The notes under the pieces: model-generated
The model's database searches: none
What the model was told of the DNA's origin: nothing
Seen by the model: only the letters and a program-made list of their open reading frames with translations
Assembly: GCF_010645065.1 (NCBI RefSeq)
Contig: NZ_JAADZW010000008.1
Span: 62,001-126,000, forward strand
Length of the DNA stretch: 64,000 nucleotides
Reading direction: 5' to 3'
Source of the DNA: Flavobacterium fluviatile
GTDB taxonomy: Bacteria > Bacteroidota > Bacteroidia > Flavobacteriales > Flavobacteriaceae
Program-made: the position numbers and the translations under genes
Shown here: piece after piece, positions 45,225-52,043 of the stretch
Numbering within the stretch: position 1 is the stretch's first letter
Layout of the letters: every line of letters begins with the position of its first letter

Positions 45225-45308
45225 GGCGTTTCCTACGGCCAGGCTATACGCTAAATCTTTTCCTTGCTACAGAAGCAAGAAAAAGGATATCGCTTCTATC
45301 CTTAACGC
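45225..45308. repeat. GCGTT...AACGC structured element, complete
   Basis: An 84-bp element closed by GCGTT (45226-45230) and AACGC (45304-45308). It contains an inner stem ATC-TTTTCCTTGCT/AGCAAGAAAAAGGAT (45255-45287) and the conserved-looking tail ATCGCTTCTATCCTTAACGC. A truncated homologue lies at 44379-44426. From memory such elements recur between genes in Bacteroidota, but I cannot verify this. It may be an RNA or single-stranded-DNA structure. Confidence 0.6.
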
Positions 45309-45345
45309 AAAATCAGAAAATACAATTATTTCAAGATCTTAATTG

Positions 45346-45464
45346 CCTCCAGCTTCAGCTGGAGGTTAACAAATCTATACAAAAAAAGGCTTTAGCCAAA
45401 ATCGTAAAGTTTGGCTAAAGCGTTAATACAAATGCATACAAAAACCTCCAGTTAAAACTGGAGG
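45346..45464. repeat. Row of three perfect hairpins
   Basis: CCTCCAGCT/AGCTGGAGG (45346-45365), CTTTAGCCAAA/TTTGGCTAAAG (45390-45420) and CCTCCAGTT/AACTGGAGG (45445-45464). The first and third share the arm CCTCCAG, so 1-left can also pair with 3-right around the middle hairpin. Confidence 0.7.
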
Positions 45465-45510
45465 CTATTCATATTATTGAAATTCGTGAATTCGAGGCAA
45501 ACTAAAAAAA

Positions 45511-46587
45511 TCAATGCTCCCCATACCCAACATCATCCATTTTCCCACTAAACACACGGTACTGAATAATAAAATAAACAATTACCAAAAACAAAGCGAT
45601 AAAAAACCAGCTTAAACCGGCATTTAAACCATATTCTCCGGCAGCTGTATTGTAAATCGTCAATGACGGATTCACTTTATTAGTTGAAGGCAAAACATTC
45701 GGAAAAATAGAAACCGCTGTTGAAGCAAATCCGCCTAATAAAAACAGGGTTGAGAACAGAAATCCGTAACCGTCTTTTTGAAACGAACGCACTTTGAATA
45801 ATCCGGCAATTCCAATAAAAGTCAATATTGGAAAAAACCACAAAATCGGGTTTTCAATAAAATTATGAAACGGTTTTGGTTCTATAAAATGCCAGATTCC
45901 CAGCGAAATAAAAACCAAAATAAGCAAAACAAAGTTCAATTTAAAAACCACATTTTTAAGTTGTGGGTTCAATGCAGAATTGGTTTTATAGATTATCCAG
46001 TTGGCTCCGTGAATCGTTAAAGCAACGACGCTCACAATTCCGAGGAAAAGCGTAAACCAGTCTATAATCCCCAATTCATTTGCCTGCGGGCTAAAAGTTG
46101 CATTCCACAATGGTAAAAAGAAATAATGCGCTTCCTGTGTCGAAACACCATTTTCTACCATTCCGAGATTTACCCCTCGAACGATATTTCCCAACGCCAT
46201 TCCGAAGAAAAGCGCCAAAAGCAAACTCGCGATTCCGAAAGCTTTGTCCCAAATCGCTTCCCACATATGGTTGTGTACCTGCCCGCGCATTTCAAGTCCA
46301 ATTGCACGGAAAATCAGCAGCCATAAAATCATAATCAAAGGCAAATAAAATCCGCTGAAAGACGAGGCGTACAAAGTTGGAAAAGCAAAAAACAAAACAC
46401 CTCCGGCGGCAATCAGCCAGACTTCATTAGCATCCCAAAAAGGCCCAATCGAATTGGTAATGACTTTTTTATCCCTCTCTGTTTTCGCAAAAAACAAATG
46501 AATAATTCCTGCTCCAAAATCATAGCCGTCCAATACCAGATAGACAGCCAGAATTCCCATTAAAACTACGTACCAAAAAAATTCCAT
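45511..46587 (-). CDS. cydB: Cytochrome bd oxidase subunit II
   Basis: A 358-residue membrane protein starting MEFFWYVVLMGILAVYLVLD with GYDFGAGIIHLFFAK, the CydB signature, followed by about eight helices and GPFWDANEVWLIAAGGVLFF. It pairs with CydA to reduce oxygen to water with quinol, a high-affinity and sulfide-resistant oxidase. It is 2 bp after cydA, so translation is coupled. No small CydX-type gene is visible after it. Confidence 0.95.
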   Translation of the reverse strand: MEFFWYVVLMGILAVYLVLDGYDFGAGIIHLFFAKTERDKKVITNSIGPFWDANEVWLIAAGGVLFFAFPTLYASSFSGFYLPLIMILWLLIFRAIGLEMRGQVHNHMWEAIWDKAFGIASLLLALFFGMALGNIVRGVNLGMVENGVSTQEAHYFFLPLWNATFSPQANELGIIDWFTLFLGIVSVVALTIHGANWIIYKTNSALNPQLKNVVFKLNFVLLILVFISLGIWHFIEPKPFHNFIENPILWFFPILTFIGIAGLFKVRSFQKDGYGFLFSTLFLLGGFASTAVSIFPNVLPSTNKVNPSLTIYNTAAGEYGLNAGLSWFFIALFLVIVYFIIQYRVFSGKMDDVGYGEH

Positions 46588-46589
46588 AC

Positions 46590-47936
46590 TTATATTTTTT
46601 CTGTTGAAAGTTCCACATGATGCGGTCCTTTATTGATAATTTTCCCAACCAAAAGCAAAAACAGCATTCCGAGCAAAAGATATAAACCTATAAAACCCAA
46701 TAAGGTAAATAAGGTATTTCCGGATGAAACTGTTGGAGATGCACCCGATGCTGTCCGCATTAAATTGTACACCAGCCACGGCTGTCTTCCTAATTCGGCA
46801 GTGTACCAACCTGTTGTATTGGCTATATAAGGAAACGGCATCATAAACATGAGCGACCACAAAAGCCATTTGGTTTCAAACAATTTTCCTCTGATCAACT
46901 GAAAAAGCGAAATGACCATCAAACCAATAAAAACCGTTCCGAGTCCGACCATAATATGATACGCATAATACAATCCTGAAATATTGGTTGGATGCAGGTC
47001 TTCTTCAAATTGGTCCAGTCCCTGAATTTCCTGATCCCAGTTTCCATAAGTAAGAAAACTCAGGATATTGGGAACTGCGATTTTATTATCCAGTTTTTTA
47101 TCTTTCACATCGGGCTGCCCGATTAAGACAATCTCTGAACCTTTCTTTTCGGTATGGAAAATTCCTTCCATAGCCGCAAAAGTCACAGGCTGGTATTTCA
47201 CCACATTCTTAGCCAGCAAATCTCCTGTTGGAACTGCAACCACAAGACTCGAAATCAATCCGAAAATGACTCCGGTTTTTAGGAACATTTTTCCGAAAGA
47301 AACATTCTTTCTGCTTAAAATATAAAAAGCGCCAATTCCGGCCACAACAAATGAACTTGTTACCAGAGAAGCTGCCTGATTGTGCAGATACGAAGGCCAT
47401 AACCACGGATTTAGGAACAACGCTTTAAAATTCGTCAATACAAATTTTCCATTTTCCAAAATTTCATAGCCAACGGGATTCTGCATCCACGAATGTGTGG
47501 CGATAATTAAGTACCCACTTGCCCAGGAACCAATCATAATTAATAATCCGGTTACAAAATGCCATTTATGTCCGAGAAGTTTTTCTCCAAATAAAAAGAT
47601 TCCAAGAAAAGAAGATTCGAGAAAGAAAGAGAACATTCCCTCCATTGCCAGCGTCTGCCCGATAATTCCTCCGGTCAACTCTGAGAACTTAGCCCAGTTG
47701 GTTCCAAACTGAAACTCCATCGGAATTCCGGTTACAACACCCATTGCAAAATTCAGGGCGAAAATCTTCATCCAGAAATGCGTGGCATGATTATATTGTT
47801 CGTTACTGGTTTTGAGGTATTTCCACTTGAAGTACACAATAATGAGCGATAAACCCATTGTAAGCTGTGGAAAAAGATAGTGAAAAGTAATGGTGAAGGC
47901 AAATTGCATTCGGTCATAAAAGAGCATTTCTTCCAT
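46590..47936 (-). CDS. cydA: Cytochrome bd oxidase subunit I, short Q-loop form
   Basis: A 448-residue subunit. The heme ligand His19 lies in YDRMQFAFTITFHYLFPQLT, and GMFSFFLESSFLGIFLFGEK and GWYTAELGRQPWLVYNLMRT are the conserved parts around the hemes and quinol site. It is about 70 residues shorter than the E. coli protein, fitting the short Q-loop type. The downstream cydB overlaps its operon. A -7-like TAAATTTG is at 47962-47969 on the minus strand. Bd oxidases keep working in sulfide, which fits the surrounding sulfur genes, although this is inference. Confidence 0.95.
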   Translation of the reverse strand: MEEMLFYDRMQFAFTITFHYLFPQLTMGLSLIIVYFKWKYLKTSNEQYNHATHFWMKIFALNFAMGVVTGIPMEFQFGTNWAKFSELTGGIIGQTLAMEGMFSFFLESSFLGIFLFGEKLLGHKWHFVTGLLIMIGSWASGYLIIATHSWMQNPVGYEILENGKFVLTNFKALFLNPWLWPSYLHNQAASLVTSSFVVAGIGAFYILSRKNVSFGKMFLKTGVIFGLISSLVVAVPTGDLLAKNVVKYQPVTFAAMEGIFHTEKKGSEIVLIGQPDVKDKKLDNKIAVPNILSFLTYGNWDQEIQGLDQFEEDLHPTNISGLYYAYHIMVGLGTVFIGLMVISLFQLIRGKLFETKWLLWSLMFMMPFPYIANTTGWYTAELGRQPWLVYNLMRTASGASPTVSSGNTLFTLLGFIGLYLLLGMLFLLLVGKIINKGPHHVELSTEKI

Positions 47937-47961
47937 AAGGTAATTTATTTATGAAGTTCCA

Positions 47962-47969
47962 CAAATTTA
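47962..47969 (-). promoter_or_regulatory. -7 element of cydAB
   Basis: TAAATTTG on the minus strand matches TAnnTTTG, 25 bp before the cydA ATG. The -33 region is not recognisable. Confidence 0.5.
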
Positions 47970-48023
47970 CCGATTATAACCCGAATTGCTGTCCTGTAAA
48001 AAAGTTTATTTGTAAAGTTTTAA

Positions 48024-48095
48024 ACCATATAAGTGATATAAGTAAATATAAGTTGAACGTAAATATTTTAAATGAACTTATATCACTTATATGGT
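48024..48095. repeat. ACCATATAAGT inverted-repeat element, copy B
   Basis: ACCATATAAGTGATATAAGT (48024-48043) and its perfect complement (48076-48095) enclose a 32-bp centre, 72 bp in all. It lies between the start of cydA and the end of the HD-domain gene. Confidence 0.75.
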
Positions 48096-48100
48096 GAAAA

Positions 48101-48691
48101 TTATTTCTTCAAAATTCCTTTTTCAACACTTTCTTTAATCAAACCTTCAGCGTAATTCCATATTGATTTTGAACCTTCTTTTATCACGCTTTTCTTTTCA
48201 TAAACTTTATCATAATTCACTCCAAACTCTTTCCAGGTACCGCCATTGTTAGAAGTATTTTGTAATAAAGGCTCTAATCTGTCCATCGATTTTGCAAACT
48301 TGGCTTCATTGGTTTCTCCGGCTTCAAATTCTTCCCAGATTGCAATTAGTTCTTTGGCCTGAATTTTAGGAAGTAAACCAAATATTCGATTGGCTGCGAT
48401 TCGTTCTTCATCAGTATTACAATGATTTTTTGCTGTATCGTAAATAAACACATCTCCTGCGTCAATCTCCACAATATCATGAATCAGAACCATTTTTACG
48501 ACTTTCAAAATATCTATTGGCTCATTGGAATGTCCTGACAAAACAATTGCCATCAAAGCCAGATGCCAGCTGTGTTCTGCATCATTTTCACATCGGTCAC
48601 TGTTAAACAGTTTTGTTTTGCGCTGGATGTATTTTACTTTATCAATTTCCTTTATAAAAGCGATTTGATCTAATAAATCTTGTGTGTTCAT
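48101..48691 (-). CDS. HD-domain phosphohydrolase (YfbR-like)
   Basis: A 196-residue HD-domain protein. The histidine-aspartate ligands are in NDAEHSWHLALMAIV and VLIHDIVEIDAGDVF, as in the YfbR 5'-deoxynucleotidase-like group (HD_3). The start is the ATG of MNTQDLLDQIAFIKEID. An upstream TTG would add eight residues, but a -7 box TAATTTTG overlaps that TTG, so the mRNA starts too late to use it. It likely dephosphorylates nucleotides. It is not in an operon with its neighbours. Confidence 0.85.
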   Translation of the reverse strand: MNTQDLLDQIAFIKEIDKVKYIQRKTKLFNSDRCENDAEHSWHLALMAIVLSGHSNEPIDILKVVKMVLIHDIVEIDAGDVFIYDTAKNHCNTDEERIAANRIFGLLPKIQAKELIAIWEEFEAGETNEAKFAKSMDRLEPLLQNTSNNGGTWKEFGVNYDKVYEKKSVIKEGSKSIWNYAEGLIKESVEKGILKK

Positions 48692-48712
48692 AAAAACGAT
48701 TTTAGGAAAATG

Positions 48713-48720
48713 CAAAATTA
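48713..48720 (-). promoter_or_regulatory. -7 element deciding the start of the HD gene
   Basis: TAATTTTG on the minus strand matches TAnnTTTG and ends in the upstream TTG codon. With transcription starting about 7 bp downstream, the ATG at 48691 is the only usable start. Confidence 0.55.
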
Positions 48721-48730
48721 CGCAGATTTT

Positions 48731-48805
48731 TTTTCACCATATAAGTTATATAAGTTCATTTAAATTTTGAAGGTGAATAACTTATATCTACTCATATAAT
48801 TTTGA
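48731..48805. repeat. ACCATATAAGT element, copy C, degenerate
   Basis: TTCACCATATAAGTTATATAAGT is present as the left arm. The right arm (AATAACTTATATCTACTCATATAAT) is degraded and lacks the ATGGT end. It lies between the HD gene and the metallo-hydrolase gene. Confidence 0.55.
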
Positions 48806-48924
48806 CTAAGTTTAGGTAAAAACCGTCAAACGCTTTTCTGAAAATTCATATTTCTGTAACATTAGTCACCTACTATACCAAAAAACAAAACTACCTTTGT
48901 TATCCCATTATTATTACTTGAATC

Positions 48925-50343
48925 ATGAAAATCGAACAAATTTACACCGGATGCCTCGCACAAGGTGCTTACTATCTAACATCAGACGGAGAAGCTGCCA
49001 TTATTGATCCGCTTAGGGAAATTCAGCCTTATCTGGATCGTTTAGACCGTGACGGAGTTAAGTTAAAATATATTTTTGAAACGCACTTTCACGCCGATTT
49101 TGTTTCCGGACATCTTGATTTGAGCAAAGAAACCCAGGCACCTATTGTTTACGGACCAAATGCCAAACCTGAATTTGAATGTATTGTCGCTAAAGACGGA
49201 CAGGAATTTAAAGTTGGTAAAATTATTATAAAAGCGTTGCATACTCCCGGTCATACTATGGAAAGTACTACTTTTTTACTGATTGACGAAAACGGAAAAG
49301 ATCATGCTATTTTCTCTGGAGACACTTTATTTATTGGTGATGTAGGCCGTCCTGATCTTGCTCAAAAAGCAGCCGGAATGACTCAGGAAGAATTGGCGGG
49401 AATTTTGTTTCATTCGTTACGAAATAAAATCATGACTTTGGCTGATGATGTAATTGTCTATCCTGCGCACGGTGCCGGAAGTGCGTGCGGAAAAAACATG
49501 AGCAAAGAAACGGTTTCAACTATCGGAAATCAAAAAGCGACCAATTATGCTCTGCGCGCCAATATGACTGAAGCCGAATTCATCAAAGAAGTTACCGATG
49601 GTTTGTTGCCTCCCCCTGCCTATTTCAGCATGAACGTTGCCATGAACAAACAGGGTTACGAAACCTTCGAATCGGTTTTACACAATGGCCTGAAAGAGAT
49701 TGACGTAAAAGATTTTGAAGCTGTTGCTGAAGAAACCGGAGCTTTAATTCTGGATACAAGAAGTGCTGCTGATTTTAGTAAAGTATATATTCCACAATCC
49801 ATTAACATCGGAATCAACGGCGATTTTGCTCCCTGGGTTGGAACTTTAATTGCCAATGTAAAACAACCCATTATTTTAGTTACTGCAATCGGTATGGAAG
49901 AAGAAACTGTAACGCGTTTAAGTCGTGTTGGTTTTGATACAATTATCGGACATTTGAAAGGCGGTTTTGAAGCCTGGCAAAAAGCTGGTTTTGAAACAGA
50001 TAATGTAAACCGAATTTCAGCTGAACAATTTGCAAACGAAGTAGACATTCAAAAAGACAAAATAATCGACATTCGCAAAGAAACCGAATACGAAGCAGAA
50101 CATATCGAAGATGCTTATAGCAAACCTCTGGCTTTTATTAATGACTGGGTAAAAGATATTGACCCTAATGAACATTTTTATTTACATTGCGCAGGAGGCT
50201 ACAGAAGTATGATTGCCGCTTCAATTTTGCAGGCAAGAGGTTTCAGAAATTTCTCTGAAGTTGAAGGCGGATTTGGAGCAATATCAAAAACAAATGTCCC
50301 AAAATCAGATTTCGTTTGTCAGAGCAAAATTTTGAAAGCATAA
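48925..50343 (+). CDS. Metallo-beta-lactamase hydrolase fused to two rhodanese domains
   Basis: A 472-residue fusion. The N-terminal metallo-beta-lactamase domain (about 1-215) has HFHAD (H54, H56, D58), H110, D133 and H182, as in persulfide dioxygenases. The first rhodanese domain (about 265-355) has VTAIGMEEE in its loop instead of a cysteine, so it is inactive. The second (about 370-455) has HCAGGYRS with Cys422. The layout matches CstB/BlrA-type proteins that use persulfides. A -7 box TACCTTTG is at about 48893. Tandem repeats and the YeeE/YedE genes follow. Confidence 0.9.
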   Translation: MKIEQIYTGCLAQGAYYLTSDGEAAIIDPLREIQPYLDRLDRDGVKLKYIFETHFHADFVSGHLDLSKETQAPIVYGPNAKPEFECIVAKDGQEFKVGKIIIKALHTPGHTMESTTFLLIDENGKDHAIFSGDTLFIGDVGRPDLAQKAAGMTQEELAGILFHSLRNKIMTLADDVIVYPAHGAGSACGKNMSKETVSTIGNQKATNYALRANMTEAEFIKEVTDGLLPPPAYFSMNVAMNKQGYETFESVLHNGLKEIDVKDFEAVAEETGALILDTRSAADFSKVYIPQSINIGINGDFAPWVGTLIANVKQPIILVTAIGMEEETVTRLSRVGFDTIIGHLKGGFEAWQKAGFETDNVNRISAEQFANEVDIQKDKIIDIRKETEYEAEHIEDAYSKPLAFINDWVKDIDPNEHFYLHCAGGYRSMIAASILQARGFRNFSEVEGGFGAISKTNVPKSDFVCQSKILKA

Positions 50344-50362
50344 AGACTGAACATATTTTTTT

Positions 50363-50743
50363 ACCATATAAGTTATATAAGTTCATTTAATTTCGGTGCG
50401 TTTTAAGTATAAGCTAGTTAAACTTATTATATGAGTTCATATAAGTTCGGCTCAATCTAAAATCCAGCTTATAATTACTTACATCACTTGTATGGTAAAA
50501 AAACATAAACGCTTACATGAGCTAATATAAGTTCAGCAATTAAGCTCCAACTTATATTACTTACATCACTTATATGGTAAAAAAAAACAAACGCTTACAT
50601 GAGCTAATATAAGTTCAGCAATTAAGCTCCAACTTATATTTACTTACATCACTTATATGGTAAAAAAAATAAACGCTTACATGAGCTAATATAAGTTCAG
50701 CAATTAAGCTCCAACTTATATTTACTTACATCACTTATATGGT
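50363..50743. repeat. ACCATATAAGT element, copy D, with 82-bp tandem triplication
   Basis: It opens with ACCATATAAGTTATATAAGT at 50363 and ends in ACTTATATGGT at 50743. The last 247 bp are three near-identical units (50497-50578, 50579-50661, 50662-50743; 82, 83 and 82 bp), each ending in ATATGGT and holding a hairpin ATATAAGTT/AACTTATAT. The first part (50363-50496) is a degenerate ancestor. No gene is seen here. Confidence 0.8.
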
Positions 50744-50776
50744 GAGAAAAAAAAACACATTAATTTTAAAACAAAT

Positions 50777-51346
50777 ATGAGTATACTTGAAATAATAAAA
50801 GAACCATGGCCATGGTATGTTGCAGGCCCGTTAATTGGATTGACTGTTCCAATTTTATTAATTATCGGAAATAAATCTTTCGGGATCAGTTCGTCATTGC
50901 GACATATTTGTGCGGCTTGTATTCCGGGAAATATTCCGTTTTTTAAATACGACTGGAAAAAAGAAAGCTGGAATTTATTCTTCGTTCTCGGAATATTTCT
51001 GGGAGGCATGATTGGTGCTTTTTTCCTATCCAATCCGAATGATGTTGTCATCACACCCGAATTGTCAGCAAAATTAGCCACTTACGGAATCACAGATTAC
51101 TCAGGTTTAGTTCCTTCACAATTATTTTCGTGGGAAAGTTTATTGACACTTCGCGGATTTATTATGATTGTAGTGGGGGGATTTTTAGTTGGTTTCGGAA
51201 CGCGTTATGCCGGCGGATGCACGAGCGGACATGCAATTATGGGATTATCAAACCTGCAATGGCCGTCATTAGTAGCCACCATCTGTTTTATGATTGGCGG
51301 TTTTGTCATGGCACTTTTGATTTTGCCGCATATTCTTTCACTTTAA
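50777..51346 (+). CDS. YeeE/YedE-family transporter, first half
   Basis: A 189-residue membrane protein. HICAACIPGNIPFFKYDW (Cys45, Cys48) and RYAGGCTSGHAIMGLSNLQW (Cys148) are the cysteine motifs of YeeE/YedE (TsuA-type) thiosulfate or sulfane-sulfur carriers. It has about five membrane helices. The next gene, 12 bp downstream, is the other half, a split arrangement common in Bacteroidota. Together with the rhodanese hydrolase upstream this suggests thiosulfate or persulfide handling. Confidence 0.88.
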   Translation: MSILEIIKEPWPWYVAGPLIGLTVPILLIIGNKSFGISSSLRHICAACIPGNIPFFKYDWKKESWNLFFVLGIFLGGMIGAFFLSNPNDVVITPELSAKLATYGITDYSGLVPSQLFSWESLLTLRGFIMIVVGGFLVGFGTRYAGGCTSGHAIMGLSNLQWPSLVATICFMIGGFVMALLILPHILSL

Positions 51347-51357
51347 AATTTTAGAAA

Positions 51358-51837
51358 ATGAATCATTTAGAAAATAAAAATACAGACAGCGAAGGAATCA
51401 ACGCAAGTCAGCAAAAAGAATCCGTATCGGGAAACCTTAAGTACCTAATCGTCGGCATCTTTTTCGGAGTTGTATTCGTAAAAGCCGAAATCATCAGCTG
51501 GTTCCGTATTCAGGAAATGTTCAACTTAGAATCTTTCTTCATGTATGGCGTAATCGGAAGTGCAGTTGCAGTTGGCATGATCTCCGTATTTCTGATAAAA
51601 AAATTAAATATCAAAACTCTTGATGGCGAAAAAATTGAAATTCAGCCCAAAACTTTCAACAAAGGACAAATCTACGGCGGACTATTATTCGGTTTCGGGT
51701 GGGCGATTACAGGAGCTTGTCCTGGACCGCTTTTTGCTCAAATTGGTACTGGAGCTACAGTAATAGTAGTTACTTTAATAAGCGCCATTGCCGGAACCTG
51801 GTTTTACGGATTGATTAAGGACAAACTTCCTCATTGA
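51358..51837 (+). CDS. YeeE/YedE-family transporter, second half (DUF6691 type)
   Basis: A 159-residue membrane protein with a soluble N-terminal tail (1-25) and four helices. FGFGWAITGACPGPLFAQIG puts the conserved cysteine at residue 121. It complements the preceding gene; the two probably form one transporter with cysteines lining the path. The end is followed by the CGCAAAG repeat at 51838. Confidence 0.85.
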   Translation: MNHLENKNTDSEGINASQQKESVSGNLKYLIVGIFFGVVFVKAEIISWFRIQEMFNLESFFMYGVIGSAVAVGMISVFLIKKLNIKTLDGEKIEIQPKTFNKGQIYGGLLFGFGWAITGACPGPLFAQIGTGATVIVVTLISAIAGTWFYGLIKDKLPH

Positions 51838-51959
51838 TTTAACCGCAAAGCACGCTAAGATATACGCAAAGTTCGCAAAGTTTATTTACAAAGCTTTGCG
51901 AACTTTCCGCTTTATAAAAGTCTTCTTTATAAAAAACCTTGCGTACTTTGCGGTTAAAC
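51838..51959. repeat. CGCAAAG/CTTTGCG nested palindromic repeat
   Basis: TTTAACCGCAAAG (51838-51850) pairs with CTTTGCGGTTAAA (51947-51959). Inside, AAGTTCGCAAAG pairs with CTTTGCGAACTT. A partial copy, the right half, lies at 63057-63129 before trpF. The element fills the gap between the YeeE/YedE gene and glpD. Confidence 0.75.
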
Positions 51960-51992
51960 ATTTTTCTCCATCAATTTTTAATTTCCTTTCGC

Positions 51993-52000
51993 TAAGTTTG
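51993..52000 (+). promoter_or_regulatory. -7 element of glpD
   Basis: TAAGTTTG matches TAnnTTTG and lies 43 bp before the glpD ATG. The -33 box is not clear. Confidence 0.4.
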
Positions 52001-52043
52001 CTCTAAAGATCATTTTCCCAAAAACAAACATAAAAGCCAAAGT

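Larger units (their letters stand above)
45161..45510. repeat. Intergenic region with structured element and three hairpins
   Basis: No gene is seen. The region holds a complete GCGTT...AACGC structured element (45225-45308) and a row of three hairpins (45346-45464), listed separately, followed by about 45 bp to the cydB stop. Confidence 0.55.

Noticed and set aside
48692..48715. TTG start of the HD-domain gene
   Set aside because: Overlaps a consensus -7 box, so it would not be transcribed; the ATG at 48691 fits the family.
50497..50743. CRISPR-like array
   Set aside because: Units are contiguous 82-83 bp tandem copies with no unique spacers and no cas genes.
21143..50743. ACCATATAAGT repeats as insertion sequences
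   Set aside because: No transposase gene lies in or beside any copy, so they are called non-autonomous repeats.
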